Made by a program: the position numbers and the translations under genes. A model generated the notes under the pieces. The model was given only the letters and a program-made list of their open reading frames with translations, did no database searches and was not told where the DNA came from. DNA of 64,000 nt from Microbacterium mangrovi (lineage in GTDB: Bacteria > Actinomycetota > Actinomycetes > Actinomycetales > Microbacteriaceae), in the NCBI RefSeq assembly GCF_000802305.1, contig NZ_JTDK01000027.1:16209-80208 (forward strand), read 5' to 3'. How positions within the stretch are numbered: the stretch's first letter is position 1; each line of letters opens with the position of its first letter. Positions 15,934 through 26,113 of this stretch are shown piece after piece.

Positions 15934-17121
15934 ATGACCGAAGGGGCCGGCCGGGGCGACGGGATGCCGAACGGCTCCGTCGACCCCGGCTGGCCCATCC
16001 GGCGTCCGGCCGACCTCCCCGGCCCCACGACCTGGCAGACGGTGCGCCGCTCGCTGGTGTCCCGCGGGGCCCGCAGCTGGTATGTCGGCGGCGGCATCTC
16101 GCTGATCTGGCTGATCAGCCCCGGACAAGCCGTCCTGAGCGCGTCGGGCTCGTGGTGGGCGGCCGCGATCGGCATCGCCCTGCTCGTCGTCTACGGGATC
16201 GCCTTTCTGCTGAGCGGACCGCTCGAGTGGGTGCTGCCGGCATCCGGCCGCATGCTCGTGGTCGGGGCCCTGTTCGTCCTGTCGCTGCTGCTGATGCCCT
16301 GGCTGGGCTGGCAGCTTCCGGGCATCTGGACCTATGTCGGCGTCGCCTGGGGCATGGCGGCGCTGCCGTGGCGGCCCACGTGGATCGGCATCGCGGGGAT
16401 CACCGTGCTGGCCCTCGTGTGCGAGGCGGTCGCCCAGGGAGGGTTCGAGAACGCGCTGTGGGTGCCGGCGATCATCCTCTCGATCTCGCTGATGATGGCC
16501 GCGTTCGCGCAGACGCAGGCGACCATGGCGCGCCTGCGGGCGACGCAGCGGCACGTGGAGGCCCTGGCCGCGGAGCGCGAGCGCGGGCGCGTGGCCCGCG
16601 ACCTGCACGACATCCTCGGCCACTCCCTCACCGTGATCGCCGCCAAGTCCGAGCTCGGCGAGCGCCTCGTCGACATCGATCCGGAGCGTGCGAAGGGCGA
16701 GATGGCCGACGTCGCGAGCCTGGCCCGCGGCGCCCTCGCCGACGTGCGCGCCACGGTGGCCGGGTTCCGCGGGATGTCGGTGGGCGGCGAGCTGGCGGCG
16801 GTCCGGGTCGCGCTGGATGCCGCGGACATCGCCCTCGAGGCACCGGTCAACGCCGACGCGGTCGGCCCGGAGCACCGGGAACTCGCCGGCTGGGTGCTGC
16901 GCGAGGGCGTCACGAACGTGATCCGGCACGCGCGCGCCACCCGGTGCCGGGTGCGGCTGGATGCGGCGTCCGTCATCATCGATGACGACGGGATCGGGCC
17001 GACCACCGGGTCGGGCGGGTCGGGGCTCACCGGCCTGCGCGAGCGGGTGGATGCCGCCGGCGGAACCATGTCGATCGGCCGCGGCGACCTCGGCGGATTC
17101 CGGCTGGAGGTGCGCCTGTGA
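15934..17121 (+). CDS. Sensor histidine kinase, NarL/DesK type (HisKA_3)
   Basis: A 395-residue membrane kinase. The N-terminal half has about five transmembrane segments (55-190) and no large extracellular domain. The HisKA_3 motif ERERGRVARDLHDILGHSLT carries the phospho-acceptor His in RDLHDILGH. A HATPase_c domain follows (EGVTNVIRHARA; DDDGIGP; GSGLTGLRERV). Start ATG 15934 is preceded by AGGGTGAAG. It overlaps the response regulator by GTGA. It may sense the membrane or the exporter state. Confidence 0.92.
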   Translation: MTEGAGRGDGMPNGSVDPGWPIRRPADLPGPTTWQTVRRSLVSRGARSWYVGGGISLIWLISPGQAVLSASGSWWAAAIGIALLVVYGIAFLLSGPLEWVLPASGRMLVVGALFVLSLLLMPWLGWQLPGIWTYVGVAWGMAALPWRPTWIGIAGITVLALVCEAVAQGGFENALWVPAIILSISLMMAAFAQTQATMARLRATQRHVEALAAERERGRVARDLHDILGHSLTVIAAKSELGERLVDIDPERAKGEMADVASLARGALADVRATVAGFRGMSVGGELAAVRVALDAADIALEAPVNADAVGPEHRELAGWVLREGVTNVIRHARATRCRVRLDAASVIIDDDGIGPTTGSGGSGLTGLRERVDAAGGTMSIGRGDLGGFRLEVRL

Positions 17122-17723
17122 TCCGCCTGCTGATCGCCGACGACCAGGCCCTGGTGCGCGGCGCGCTCGCGGCCCTGCTCGACCTCGAGCCCGACATCGA
17201 CGTGGTGGCCCAGGTCGGTCGTGGCGACGAGGTCGCCGGTGCGGTGGCATCCTCGGCGGCCGACGTCGCGCTCCTCGACATCGAGATGCCGGGCCTCGAC
17301 GGCATCGACGCGTGCGCCGAGGTGCGTCAGGCCGTGCCGGGATGCCGGGTGCTGATCGTGACGACGTTCGGCCGGCCGGGCTACCTCAAGCGGGCGATGC
17401 GGGCCGGGGCATCCGGTTTCGTCGTCAAAGACACCCCGGCCGCGCAGCTCGCCGACGCGGTGCGACGCGTGGCGCAGGGCCTGCGGGTCGTCGACCCGGT
17501 GCTGGCGGCCGAGTCGCTCGCGCAGGGCGACTCGCCCCTCACCGAGCGCGAGACCGACGTGCTCGCAGCCGCCCAGACCGGCGGCTCGGTCGCCGACATC
17601 GCGGGGATGCTGCATCTGTCGGAGGGCACTGTGCGCAACCACCTGTCGAGCGCGATCGGCAAGACCGGCGGCCGCAACCGGGCCGATGCCGCCCGCATCG
17701 CCGACGAGAACGGCTGGCTGTAG
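17118..17723 (+). CDS. Response regulator, NarL/LuxR family
   Basis: A 201-residue regulator. The receiver domain has the acidic pair in LLIADDQALVRG, the phospho-acceptor Asp in VALLDIEMPGLDG and the Lys in GFVVKD. The LuxR-type helix-turn-helix spans about 140-195 (LTERETDVLAAAQTG and LSEGTVRNHLSSAI). It is the last gene of the ABC exporter-kinase-regulator operon and probably controls that operon. A REP-like pair follows its stop. Confidence 0.94.
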   Translation: MIRLLIADDQALVRGALAALLDLEPDIDVVAQVGRGDEVAGAVASSAADVALLDIEMPGLDGIDACAEVRQAVPGCRVLIVTTFGRPGYLKRAMRAGASGFVVKDTPAAQLADAVRRVAQGLRVVDPVLAAESLAQGDSPLTERETDVLAAAQTGGSVADIAGMLHLSEGTVRNHLSSAIGKTGGRNRADAARIADENGWL

Positions 17724-17747
17724 CGGTCCGTGTCCGCCCACTCGCTC

Positions 17748-17829
17748 GTTGAGCGAGCGAAGCGAGACGAAACGCGCGGTGCCCGGGCTCGTTGCGTTTC
17801 GTCTCAGTCGCTGCGCTCCTTCGCTCAAC
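17748..17829. repeat. REP-like type 2 inverted pair
   Basis: Two opposed copies of the type 2 word (17748-17775 and 17794-17829) separated by 18 bp, forming a potential long hairpin in the convergent gap after the response regulator. The second copy is slightly expanded (CAGTCGCTGCGCTCCTTCGC). Confidence 0.85.
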
Positions 17830-17877
17830 GACCGGTGGAAAGTCGACTCGTTCGTTGAGCGGGAGGTGTCGTGGGGC

Positions 17878-18111
17878 TCAGGCCTCCGGGGGTGCGGGCG
17901 GGGCCGGAGGCGCCGGCGGCGCCGGAGGTGCCGGGGGTGCGGGACGGGTGCCGGTGGTCTGTCCGCCCTGCAGCCAGACCGTGTGCGCCTTCAGCGCGTG
18001 CAGCACGCCGAGCCGCACGGCCGCGTAGACGATGCCGAACAGGATCGCCGCCCCGATCAGCCAGAGCAGAAGCAGGATGAAGCCGCCGAACCCGAAACCC
18101 ATCATGTGCAT
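17878..18111 (-). CDS. Small membrane protein with alanine-proline tail
   Basis: A 77-residue protein: short glycine/methionine N terminus, one long hydrophobic segment (FILLLLWLIGAAILFGIVYAAV), then a hydrophilic stretch and a tail of six APP repeats. I do not recognise a family. The repeated Ala-Pro codons create open frames on both strands, so coding status rests on the leader and membrane segment and is moderately sure. Confidence 0.5.
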   Translation of the reverse strand: MHMMGFGFGGFILLLLWLIGAAILFGIVYAAVRLGVLHALKAHTVWLQGGQTTGTRPAPPAPPAPPAPPAPPAPPEA

Positions 18112-18271
18112 GCCCTGAGCCTACGACGACCCGGGCGACCGCGCCGGACCGTACCGAATGCAGGATCGATCGGCATCCGGCGTGACGCGATCCGCATGAA
18201 TACGCGGTCCCCTCCCCGCGCGCACCGAGCTCATCCTGCATCCGGTCCGGCCGATCGCGCTCACGTGACCC

Positions 18272-18658
18272 TCAGTCGGCGAGGCCGAAGGCCGCCAGCT
18301 CGGCGGGGTCCAGCATCCGGGATCGGATGAGGAACCGCAGTCCCGTGGGGGCCTCCACCGAGAACCCCGCGCCGCGACCGGGCACGACGTCGATGGTGAG
18401 GTGCGTGTACTTCCAGTACTCGAACTGCGACTGCGACATGTACACCTCGATCGGATCGAGGCCGGTGACGTCGAGGGCGCCGAGCCGCACGTCGCCGGGG
18501 CCGGTGACGAACATCCCGACCGGATAGCACATGGGTGCGCTGCCGTCGCAGCATCCTCCGGACTGGTGGAACATCAGCGGACCGTGCTGGTCCGTGAGCC
18601 GGCGCAGCAGTTCGGCGGCGGCATCCGTCACCGCGACCCGCTCGTACGCGTCCGTCAT
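18272..18658 (-). CDS. DUF779 family protein
   Basis: A 128-residue protein with the conserved cysteine cluster HQSGGCCDGSAPMCYP and the YWKYTHLTIDVVPGRG segment typical of DUF779. DUF779 genes are commonly found next to acetaldehyde/ExaC-type aldehyde dehydrogenases, as here, 85 bp after the dehydrogenase. The cysteine-rich motif suggests metal binding or a redox role, which is inference. Start ATG at 18658 follows a GGAGGAG Shine-Dalgarno. Confidence 0.88.
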   Translation of the reverse strand: MTDAYERVAVTDAAAELLRRLTDQHGPLMFHQSGGCCDGSAPMCYPVGMFVTGPGDVRLGALDVTGLDPIEVYMSQSQFEYWKYTHLTIDVVPGRGAGFSVEAPTGLRFLIRSRMLDPAELAAFGLAD

Positions 18659-18743
18659 CTCTCCTCCTTCGTCGCCCGACCCGGGCGGCGGCCATCGCTG
18701 GGGACGATGCCCGCCGCCCTCCCCCGTCTCCGGAGGGCCCCGA

Positions 18744-20294
<1,551 letters not shown>

Positions 20295-20392
20295 GGTGTC
20301 TCCTTCGACGGTGCGGCTCTGGGCGCCGCGTTTTCCCTGACGCTAGGCCGGGCCACGTTGCATCGAGTTGCAACGGCGGCCGGATGCCGGGA

Positions 20393-21724
20393 TCAGGCGT
20401 CGGCGGCGAGGCGTTCGATGCGCGCGACGAGCGCGGCGCGCTTCGGCGAGCGCGCCGGCAGCATGCTCAGGCACAGGCGCAGCAGCTCCTCGTCGTCCGC
20501 TCCCGCCTCGGTGTCGGCGTAGGCGAGCAGCACGTCGAGGGACGCCTCGGCCATCAGCGCCTCGCGCAGCGCGGTGCGCACCAGATCGCGGAACTCCTCC
20601 ACGCCGGGCGCGGCGGATGCCGGCAGCACGTCGCCCCGGTAGGCGGCCAGTGCCACGCGGTGGGCGCCCCGGTCGAGCAGGCCGAGCACCTCGTGCGCGT
20701 CGGAGACGAGCGGGGCGCCCAGCCGGTACGGGCGGGACGCGGGCGCGAGGTGCGGCGCGTGCCGATCGAGCACCTTGCGAAGGCGCACCATCTCGGCGCG
20801 CAGGGTGACCGTCGCCGGCTCCCCGTACACGAGTTCGCTCAGCCGCTCGGCGGAGAGGCCTTCGGGGTGCGTGGCGAGCACGAGCAGCAGTTCGGTGTGC
20901 CGGGCGCCGAGCTCGGCGACGGTCTCCGTCCCCTCGCCGGTGACCTCCAGCAGGGCCCGGTCGCGGCCCAGCACCCGCAGCGACGCCCGAGCCGATTCGG
21001 GTGCGGACGCGGACCGGCGCGGGGCGCGGCGGGCGGGCTGTTCGGCGCGCGCCCGGATGCGGGCGAGCAGCAGCTCCCCCTCGACGGCGCGGGCGGTGGC
21101 ATCCACCAGCAGTTGCGCCTGCGGGGTGACCACGGGGTCTCCGCCGGTCACGTCGATGACGCCGAGGATGCGGCGGGTCTCCGGATCGTGGACCGGCGCC
21201 GCCGTGCACGACCACGGCTGCACCAGTCGGTTGAAGTGCTCGGCGCCGCGGATCTGCACGGATCGGTCCAGGCGCAGTGCGGTTCCCGGTGCCGCCGTGC
21301 CGACGGCATCCTCCGCCCAGGACGCCCCCGGCACGAATCCCATATCGCCGGTGAGGGCCCGCACATGGCGGTCGCCCTCCACCCAGAGCAGCCGCCCGGC
21401 GGCATCCCCCACAGCGACGACGACGCCGGACTCGTCGGACTCCCCCGGAATGATGAGGCCGCGGATCATGTCGATCACGCCGGCCAGCGGATGCTCGCGG
21501 CGCAGCCGCTCGAGCTCGTCCGGATCGAGGGCGAGCGGCGGCAGCGCCTCCACGCCGACGAGGTTGTCGACCGAGCGGCGCCAGCTGTCGCGCACGATCC
21601 CGCGCACGTCGCGCACGCGCGGGTCGCCCCGGTTGCCGCTGACGAACTCCTCGTGGGCGCGCTCGATCAGCAGGCGGGAGGCATCCGGCGATGCTCCGCG
21701 TCTCGGCATCCACGGCGAGGACAT
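20393..21724 (-). CDS. GAF-domain transcriptional regulator
   Basis: A 443-residue regulator. Residues 1-210 match the N-terminal part of AcoR-like regulators (IVRDSWRRSVDN; GAF-like region with GASWAEDAVGTAAPGTAL and HDPETRRILGVIDVTGG). In place of the AAA+ domain, the C-terminal half carries a winged-helix-like segment (ARHTELLLVLATHPEGLSAE, then AEMVRLRKVL) and a helical tail. It lies upstream of the aldehyde dehydrogenase in the same direction and probably activates it; the 98-bp gap would hold the operator. Confidence 0.82.
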   Translation of the reverse strand: MSSPWMPRRGASPDASRLLIERAHEEFVSGNRGDPRVRDVRGIVRDSWRRSVDNLVGVEALPPLALDPDELERLRREHPLAGVIDMIRGLIIPGESDESGVVVAVGDAAGRLLWVEGDRHVRALTGDMGFVPGASWAEDAVGTAAPGTALRLDRSVQIRGAEHFNRLVQPWSCTAAPVHDPETRRILGVIDVTGGDPVVTPQAQLLVDATARAVEGELLLARIRARAEQPARRAPRRSASAPESARASLRVLGRDRALLEVTGEGTETVAELGARHTELLLVLATHPEGLSAERLSELVYGEPATVTLRAEMVRLRKVLDRHAPHLAPASRPYRLGAPLVSDAHEVLGLLDRGAHRVALAAYRGDVLPASAAPGVEEFRDLVRTALREALMAEASLDVLLAYADTEAGADDEELLRLCLSMLPARSPKRAALVARIERLAADA

Positions 21725-21760
21725 GCGGCTCCGATCCGGGTGAACGGTGCTGCGCTCAGT

Positions 21761-22105
21761 CTAGGTCCGGGCGGGAGTGATGGTCAGGTTCTCGGACGCC
21801 CAGGCGCCGAGCTTGCGCAGCACCGGCATGAGCTCGCAACCGGCGGAGGTCAACGAGTAGGTGACCGAGACGGGCGGACCGGGCTCGACCTCGCGCACGA
21901 TGAGCCCGGCGTCGGCCAGTTCGGTGAGCCGGTCGGACAGCATCGCGTCGCTGATGCCGACGACGGCACGGCGCAGCGCCGCGAAGGAGATGGGGCCGGC
22001 GCCGAGCACCTCGAGGATCATCCCGTTCCAGCGCTTGCCGAGGATCGAGAATGCCAGCGAGATCGCACCGTCGCAGGTGCGCTCCGCGTCGTCCGTCTCG
22101 TCCAT
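21761..22105 (-). CDS. HxlR-family winged-helix regulator
   Basis: A 114-residue MarR-like regulator of the HxlR family: LGKRWNGMILEVLGAGPISFAALRR, then the recognition region SDAMLSDRLTELADAGLI and a YSLTSAG wing. The N-terminal Cys (ERTCDGAI) matches the redox-sensing cysteine of YodB/QorR-type members. It is divergent from the azoreductase across 74 bp, so it likely represses that gene and itself in response to quinones or electrophiles. Confidence 0.88.
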   Translation of the reverse strand: MDETDDAERTCDGAISLAFSILGKRWNGMILEVLGAGPISFAALRRAVVGISDAMLSDRLTELADAGLIVREVEPGPPVSVTYSLTSAGCELMPVLRKLGAWASENLTITPART

Positions 22106-22179
22106 CGCCCCAGTCTACTCGTGCTACGCTCTCCAGAGCCGCTATCTTTTTCTTAGTGACTCTCAAGACAGGAGCAACT
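22106..22179. promoter_or_regulatory. Divergent promoter/operator region for hxlR and azoreductase genes
   Basis: A 74-bp gap shared by two divergent starts. It is unusually AT-rich in the middle (CTATCTTTTTCTTAGTGAC at about 22142-22160) and ends in AGGAGCA, the azoreductase Shine-Dalgarno. An HxlR operator here is inferred from gene arrangement; no exact consensus match is claimed. Confidence 0.4.
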
Positions 22180-22839
22180 ATGACCCTCTTCCGCCTGGAT
22201 GCCAGCATCCTGCCCGCATTCTCCGCCAGCCGCGCGCTCGGCGACATCGTCGAGTCCGAGTGGACCGCGGCGCACCCCGACGAGACGATCGTGCGCCACG
22301 ACCTGTCGGTCGACCCCGTCGACGCCGGCGCCTGGCCCGCCGCCGTCACCGCCGGCATGACTCCCGAAGACCAGCGCACCGACGCCCAGCGCGCCGCCGT
22401 GGCGCAGGCCTCCGCCCTCGCCGACCAGCTGGTCGAGGCCGACGCCCTCCTGTTCACCGTGCCCCTCTACAACTACGGCGTCTCGCAGCACTTCAAGACG
22501 TGGTTCGACCTCGTCTACACCGACGCGCGCACCAACCCGCAGGGCACTGCTCTGCAGGGCAAGCCCGCGGTGCTCGTCACCGTCCTCGGCGGCAACTACT
22601 CCGACGGCACGCCCAAGGAGGGCTGGGACCACTCGACCGGCTGGCTGCGCCGCGTGCTCGAAGACGTGTGGGGCCTGGACCTCACCGTCGTGCAGCGGCA
22701 GTTCACGCTGGTCGGCGTGAACCCGGCCCTGGACCAGTTCGCCGACGTCGCCGCCGAGCTCAAGACCGCCGCCGAAGCCGAGGCCCACATCGCCGGCCGC
22801 CGCCTCGCCGAGGTCGTCAAGGAACTCGCCGCCGCCTGA
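22180..22839 (+). CDS. FMN-dependent NADH-azoreductase/quinone reductase
   Basis: A 219-residue flavodoxin-fold enzyme of the AzoR family that reduces quinones and azo compounds by two-electron transfer. It has FRLDASILPAFSASRALGD in the FMN phosphate-binding position and VPLYNYGVSQHFKTWFDLV, matching the P.YN..V...LK.WID pattern, plus a GGNYSDG loop. Start ATG 22180 follows AGGAGC. Its likely regulator is the divergent HxlR gene. Confidence 0.88.
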   Translation: MTLFRLDASILPAFSASRALGDIVESEWTAAHPDETIVRHDLSVDPVDAGAWPAAVTAGMTPEDQRTDAQRAAVAQASALADQLVEADALLFTVPLYNYGVSQHFKTWFDLVYTDARTNPQGTALQGKPAVLVTVLGGNYSDGTPKEGWDHSTGWLRRVLEDVWGLDLTVVQRQFTLVGVNPALDQFADVAAELKTAAEAEAHIAGRRLAEVVKELAAA

Positions 22840-22852
22840 CCCCCGGCCTTGC

Positions 22853-22914
22853 GCCCTGAGCCTGTCGAAGGGCATCCACCTCCGGGTTGTCTTGCCCTTC
22901 GACAGGCTCAGGGC
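22853..22914. repeat. REP-like type 1 inverted pair
   Basis: Opposed copies GCCCTGAGCCTGTCGAAGGG (22853-22873) and its reverse (22894-22914) 20 bp apart, directly after the azoreductase stop. They can form a near-perfect 21-bp-stem hairpin and may end transcription. Confidence 0.9.
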
Positions 22915-23025
22915 GCTCTGTTCCGGCGCGGCATTGTGCCTCCCGGTCCGCCGCGGTGCAACCCCCTTCGTGTTCCCACGGGTCCCTGCGACGGTGGGGA
23001 TCCGGAACGAGGGACGGAGCGGACG

Positions 23026-24072
23026 ATGGCGCGTGGCGTGGCGGTGGTGACCGGCGGCTCGGCAGGACTCGGGCGGGCGATCGTCCGCGAACTCGCGGTC
23101 CGCGGGTGGGATGTCGCGGTGCTCGCGCGCGGTCAGGACGGGGTGGATGCCGCAGCCGCCGACGTGCAGAACACCGGCAGCCGGTCGCTGGCGGTGTCCG
23201 TCGACGTCACCGACCGGGAAGCCCTCGAGAATGCCGCCACGCGGGTGGAGGACGAGCTCGGCCCCATCGACCTCTGGGTGAACAACGCCATGTCCGGGGT
23301 GTTCGCCGAGTTCATGGACACCGATCCCGCCGACTTCGAACGAGCGACCGCGGTGGACTACTTCGGGTTCGTCAACGGCACCCGGGCGGCGCTGGCCCGC
23401 ATGATCCCGCGGGATCGCGGCCACGTCATCCAGGTGGGGTCGGGCCTCGCGCATCGCGGCATCCCGCTGCAGGCCGCGTACTGCGGCGCCAAGCACGCCA
23501 TCCAGGGTTTCACCGAGTCGGTGCGCACCGAACTCATGCACGAGGGACACCACGTGCACATCTCGCAGGTCGACATGCCCGCGCTGAACACCCGGCAGTT
23601 CGACTGGGTGAAGTCGGAGCTTCCGCAGCATCCCCAGCCCCTGCCGCCGATCTTCGAACCCGAGGTCGGCGCGCGCGCCGTCGCGGATGTCGCCGACCGC
23701 CCGCGCCCACGCACCTGGGTGGGCGAGTCCACCGTCATCGCGATCATGGGCAACCGCCTGTGGGGTTCGTTCTGGGACTGGTACGTGTCGAAGACCGCCT
23801 ACGCCGGGCAGCAGGCACCGGACATCACCGCCCCGATGCTGCCGCCGAACCTCTATGAGCCGGTGCCCGGCGATCACGGCGCGCACGGCGACTTCGACGG
23901 ACGATCCCTCGCCTGGACGCCGCAGACCTGGGCGATCGGCCACCGCCGGACCCTGGCGATGGGCACCGCGGCCGCGGGCGTCGCCGCCGTCGTCTGGGTC
24001 GCCGGCGTCGCGGGTGCGCTGAGCCGGCGCCGGCATCCGCGGAGTCTGCGCGAGCGCATCCTGCGGCGCTGA
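23026..24072 (+). CDS. Short-chain dehydrogenase with C-terminal membrane anchor
   Basis: A 348-residue classical-type SDR. The cofactor motif is TGGSAGLGRAI, followed by NNA (as NNAMSG) and the catalytic Ser (VGSGLA) and YCGAK (Tyr, Lys). The C-terminal 60 residues extend past the usual 250-residue domain and contain a hydrophobic segment (GTAAAGVAAVVWVAGVAGAL), suggesting membrane attachment. Start ATG 23026 follows a GGACGGAGCGG purine tract. Substrate unknown. Confidence 0.9.
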   Translation: MARGVAVVTGGSAGLGRAIVRELAVRGWDVAVLARGQDGVDAAAADVQNTGSRSLAVSVDVTDREALENAATRVEDELGPIDLWVNNAMSGVFAEFMDTDPADFERATAVDYFGFVNGTRAALARMIPRDRGHVIQVGSGLAHRGIPLQAAYCGAKHAIQGFTESVRTELMHEGHHVHISQVDMPALNTRQFDWVKSELPQHPQPLPPIFEPEVGARAVADVADRPRPRTWVGESTVIAIMGNRLWGSFWDWYVSKTAYAGQQAPDITAPMLPPNLYEPVPGDHGAHGDFDGRSLAWTPQTWAIGHRRTLAMGTAAAGVAAVVWVAGVAGALSRRRHPRSLRERILRR

Positions 24073-24101
24073 ACCCCGACCCCACCGAACAGGAGGAGAC
24101 A

Positions 24102-24665
24102 ATGGCGAAGAACAAGAAGGACGACGGATCCCCCCAGCCCCGCCGCCGCCGGGCGGCGCGTGGCGGAACCGGCGCACAGCTCACTCCGCGCCGGGAGGGC
24201 GAACGCGGGTTCACGGCATCCCAGGAGCTCAGCGACGACCTGCAACGGGTGCTCGTCGATCTCCTCGAGCTCTCGCTGCAGGGCAAGCAGGCACACTGGA
24301 ACGTCGTGGGCACGAACTTCCGCGACACCCACCTTCAGCTCGACGAGATCATCGCTGCGGCGCGCACGTTCTCGGACACGGTCGCCGAGCGCATGCGCTC
24401 CCTGCACGCGCTGCCCGACGGACGCAGCGACGTCATCGCGCAGACGACGACGCTCCCGGAGTTCCCGCAGGGCGAGATCCGCACCACGGAGGTCATCGAC
24501 CTCATGACCGAGCGCCTCGACGACGTCGCCGCCACCTGCCGCGAGGTGCACGAGGCGGTCGACAACGAGGATCCGACGAGTGCCGACATCCTGCACGGCA
24601 TCCTGCAGCGCCTCGAGCAGCTGTCGTGGATGGTCAGCGCGGAGAACCGGAAAGCCCGCCCCTGA
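24102..24665 (+). CDS. Dps-family DNA-binding ferritin-like protein
   Basis: A 187-residue Dps-type protein. A Lys/Arg-rich N-terminal tail (about 1-35) would bind DNA. The four-helix core has the ferroxidase residues in QGKQAHWNVVG and HLQLDEI. The usual Dps role is iron oxidation and storage and DNA protection in stress. Start ATG 24102 follows AGGAGGAGA. It lies 29 bp after the SDR gene, in the same direction, so the two may be co-transcribed. Confidence 0.9.
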   Translation: MAKNKKDDGSPQPRRRRAARGGTGAQLTPRREGERGFTASQELSDDLQRVLVDLLELSLQGKQAHWNVVGTNFRDTHLQLDEIIAAARTFSDTVAERMRSLHALPDGRSDVIAQTTTLPEFPQGEIRTTEVIDLMTERLDDVAATCREVHEAVDNEDPTSADILHGILQRLEQLSWMVSAENRKARP

Positions 24666-24673
24666 CTCGCCCG

Positions 24674-26113
24674 TCAGGCGGTGCGGGCGGGACGCCGGAG
24701 AGGGTCCTGGTACAGCGCCGGGGTGAGCGTGATGTCGCTGTGGTCGTCGGCCCACGTGTGCTGACCGCGCCCGGCGCGGACCTTGCGCGTGGCGAGGATC
24801 ACCTTCGTCAGCGGAGTCCCGACGGCGAGCGCGACCGAGCCCGAGAGGGTGCGGTCGTAGTCGCCGAGCACGCTCTTGCGCTGCCAGGCCTCGTGGAGCG
24901 CTCCGCCGCGCGGCGCCGGCACGTGCCGCGCGGCGAGCTCCCCCCGGCGACGGCGGGCGACCAGCCGCTGCGCCTGGGCCCACCACGTCGAGTCGATCTC
25001 GCGGTGGAAGTAGTTCTGCTCCCGCCAGGTGGCGGACGGATGCTTGAACCGCCGCGCGATGACGTCCTCCGCCGTGCCGAGCACGCCGGACCCCGCGAAC
25101 ACCGTGTTCAGGTTCGTCTTCTTGATCCCGAACGTGTCCAGGGCGATCACCGGCACGCCGAGCGCCATCGCCTCGATGGCCGCGGTCGAGCTCACGGTGA
25201 CGAGTCCCTCGGCGCACGCGAGCGCCTCGCGCATCGGCGCGTGCGAGAAGACCAGGTTGGGCGGCGGGTCCTGGATGAGGTCCTCGTAGCTGTCGCGTTC
25301 GAAGTGCGTCTCCTCCTCGCCGGCCGTGCGGCTGGCGCGCAGCTTCACGACGACGCGGCGGGTCGGGTCGGCGCGCGCGGCATCCACCAGGATGCGGGCG
25401 AGCTGTTCGCGCTCCTCCCGCTCCCGCGGGATGAGGGCCTGTGCAGCGAACACGAGGTCGGTCCCGTGCGGCTTCGCCCAGCCGCCGGGCGGTTCGACGT
25501 GCTTGGGGAGGGATGCCGGCTGCTCCGGATGCGCGGGCGCCGCGTGCGGCAGGTCGACCGGCCGGGCGTGCTCGCGGTGTGCGAACGGGAGGGTGGCGAG
25601 GCCGAGCTCCATCGACAGGCCGAGCCGGTCGTACAGCTCGGCGAACGCGCGCTTCTCGCGCCGCGAGTGCACGACGAAGAGGTCGGCGTTCGTGCGATAG
25701 GTGGCGGCGCCGCGCTGGGCGGGGATGGAGATCCCCGGCAGCCCGACGACGACCACCGGCCGTGGCCGGACGTGATCGATCTCGCGCTGCAGCAGCCGCA
25801 CGAGCGGGCCGCGGGCCGAGAGCACGACCACGTCGGGGCGCACCTCCTCGACCCAGCGTCGCACCTCGCCGAACTCGATCCGGCTGACATCCTCGGCCGC
25901 GACGCCGGTCCCGGCGAGCGCCTTGCGCTGCTGGTCCTCGCTGACGGTGAGCGGGGTCTGGACGATGGCGAGATGCCGTGACACGTCCGGCACCGACCCG
26001 ATCAGGGCTGCCGCCCATTTCACGAACGAGTCGGCGTCGGCGAAGCCCGCGACCTTCAGCTGCCGGCCCGCGGCATCCTGGGTCCCGGTCGCCACGGCAT
26101 CCCCCCGCGTCAC
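24674..26113 (-). CDS. Probable glycosyltransferase (DUF6716-like) of the sialic acid cluster
   Basis: A 479-residue protein with a GT-B-like layout. The N-terminal half contains VVVVGLPGISIPAQRG. The C-terminal half has KPHGTDLVFAAQALIP, SHAPMREALACAEGLVTVSS and TAAIEAMALGVPVIALDTFG, resembling UDP-/CMP-sugar or polysialyltransferase-like enzymes. The start is GTG 26113 overlapping the neuB stop (GTGA); an internal GTG is possible. It is last in the glycan operon. I recall DUF6716 proteins beside neuB in related actinobacteria, so the call is by context. Confidence 0.7.
   Translation of the reverse strand: MTRGDAVATGTQDAAGRQLKVAGFADADSFVKWAAALIGSVPDVSRHLAIVQTPLTVSEDQQRKALAGTGVAAEDVSRIEFGEVRRWVEEVRPDVVVLSARGPLVRLLQREIDHVRPRPVVVVGLPGISIPAQRGAATYRTNADLFVVHSRREKRAFAELYDRLGLSMELGLATLPFAHREHARPVDLPHAAPAHPEQPASLPKHVEPPGGWAKPHGTDLVFAAQALIPREREEREQLARILVDAARADPTRRVVVKLRASRTAGEEETHFERDSYEDLIQDPPPNLVFSHAPMREALACAEGLVTVSSTAAIEAMALGVPVIALDTFGIKKTNLNTVFAGSGVLGTAEDVIARRFKHPSATWREQNYFHREIDSTWWAQAQRLVARRRRGELAARHVPAPRGGALHEAWQRKSVLGDYDRTLSGSVALAVGTPLTKVILATRKVRAGRGQHTWADDHSDITLTPALYQDPLRRPARTA

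Noticed and set aside
17792..18028. Glycine/alanine-rich open frame on the plus strand
   Set aside because: It is the mirror of the Ala-Pro repeat of the small membrane protein on the minus strand and of the REP pair.
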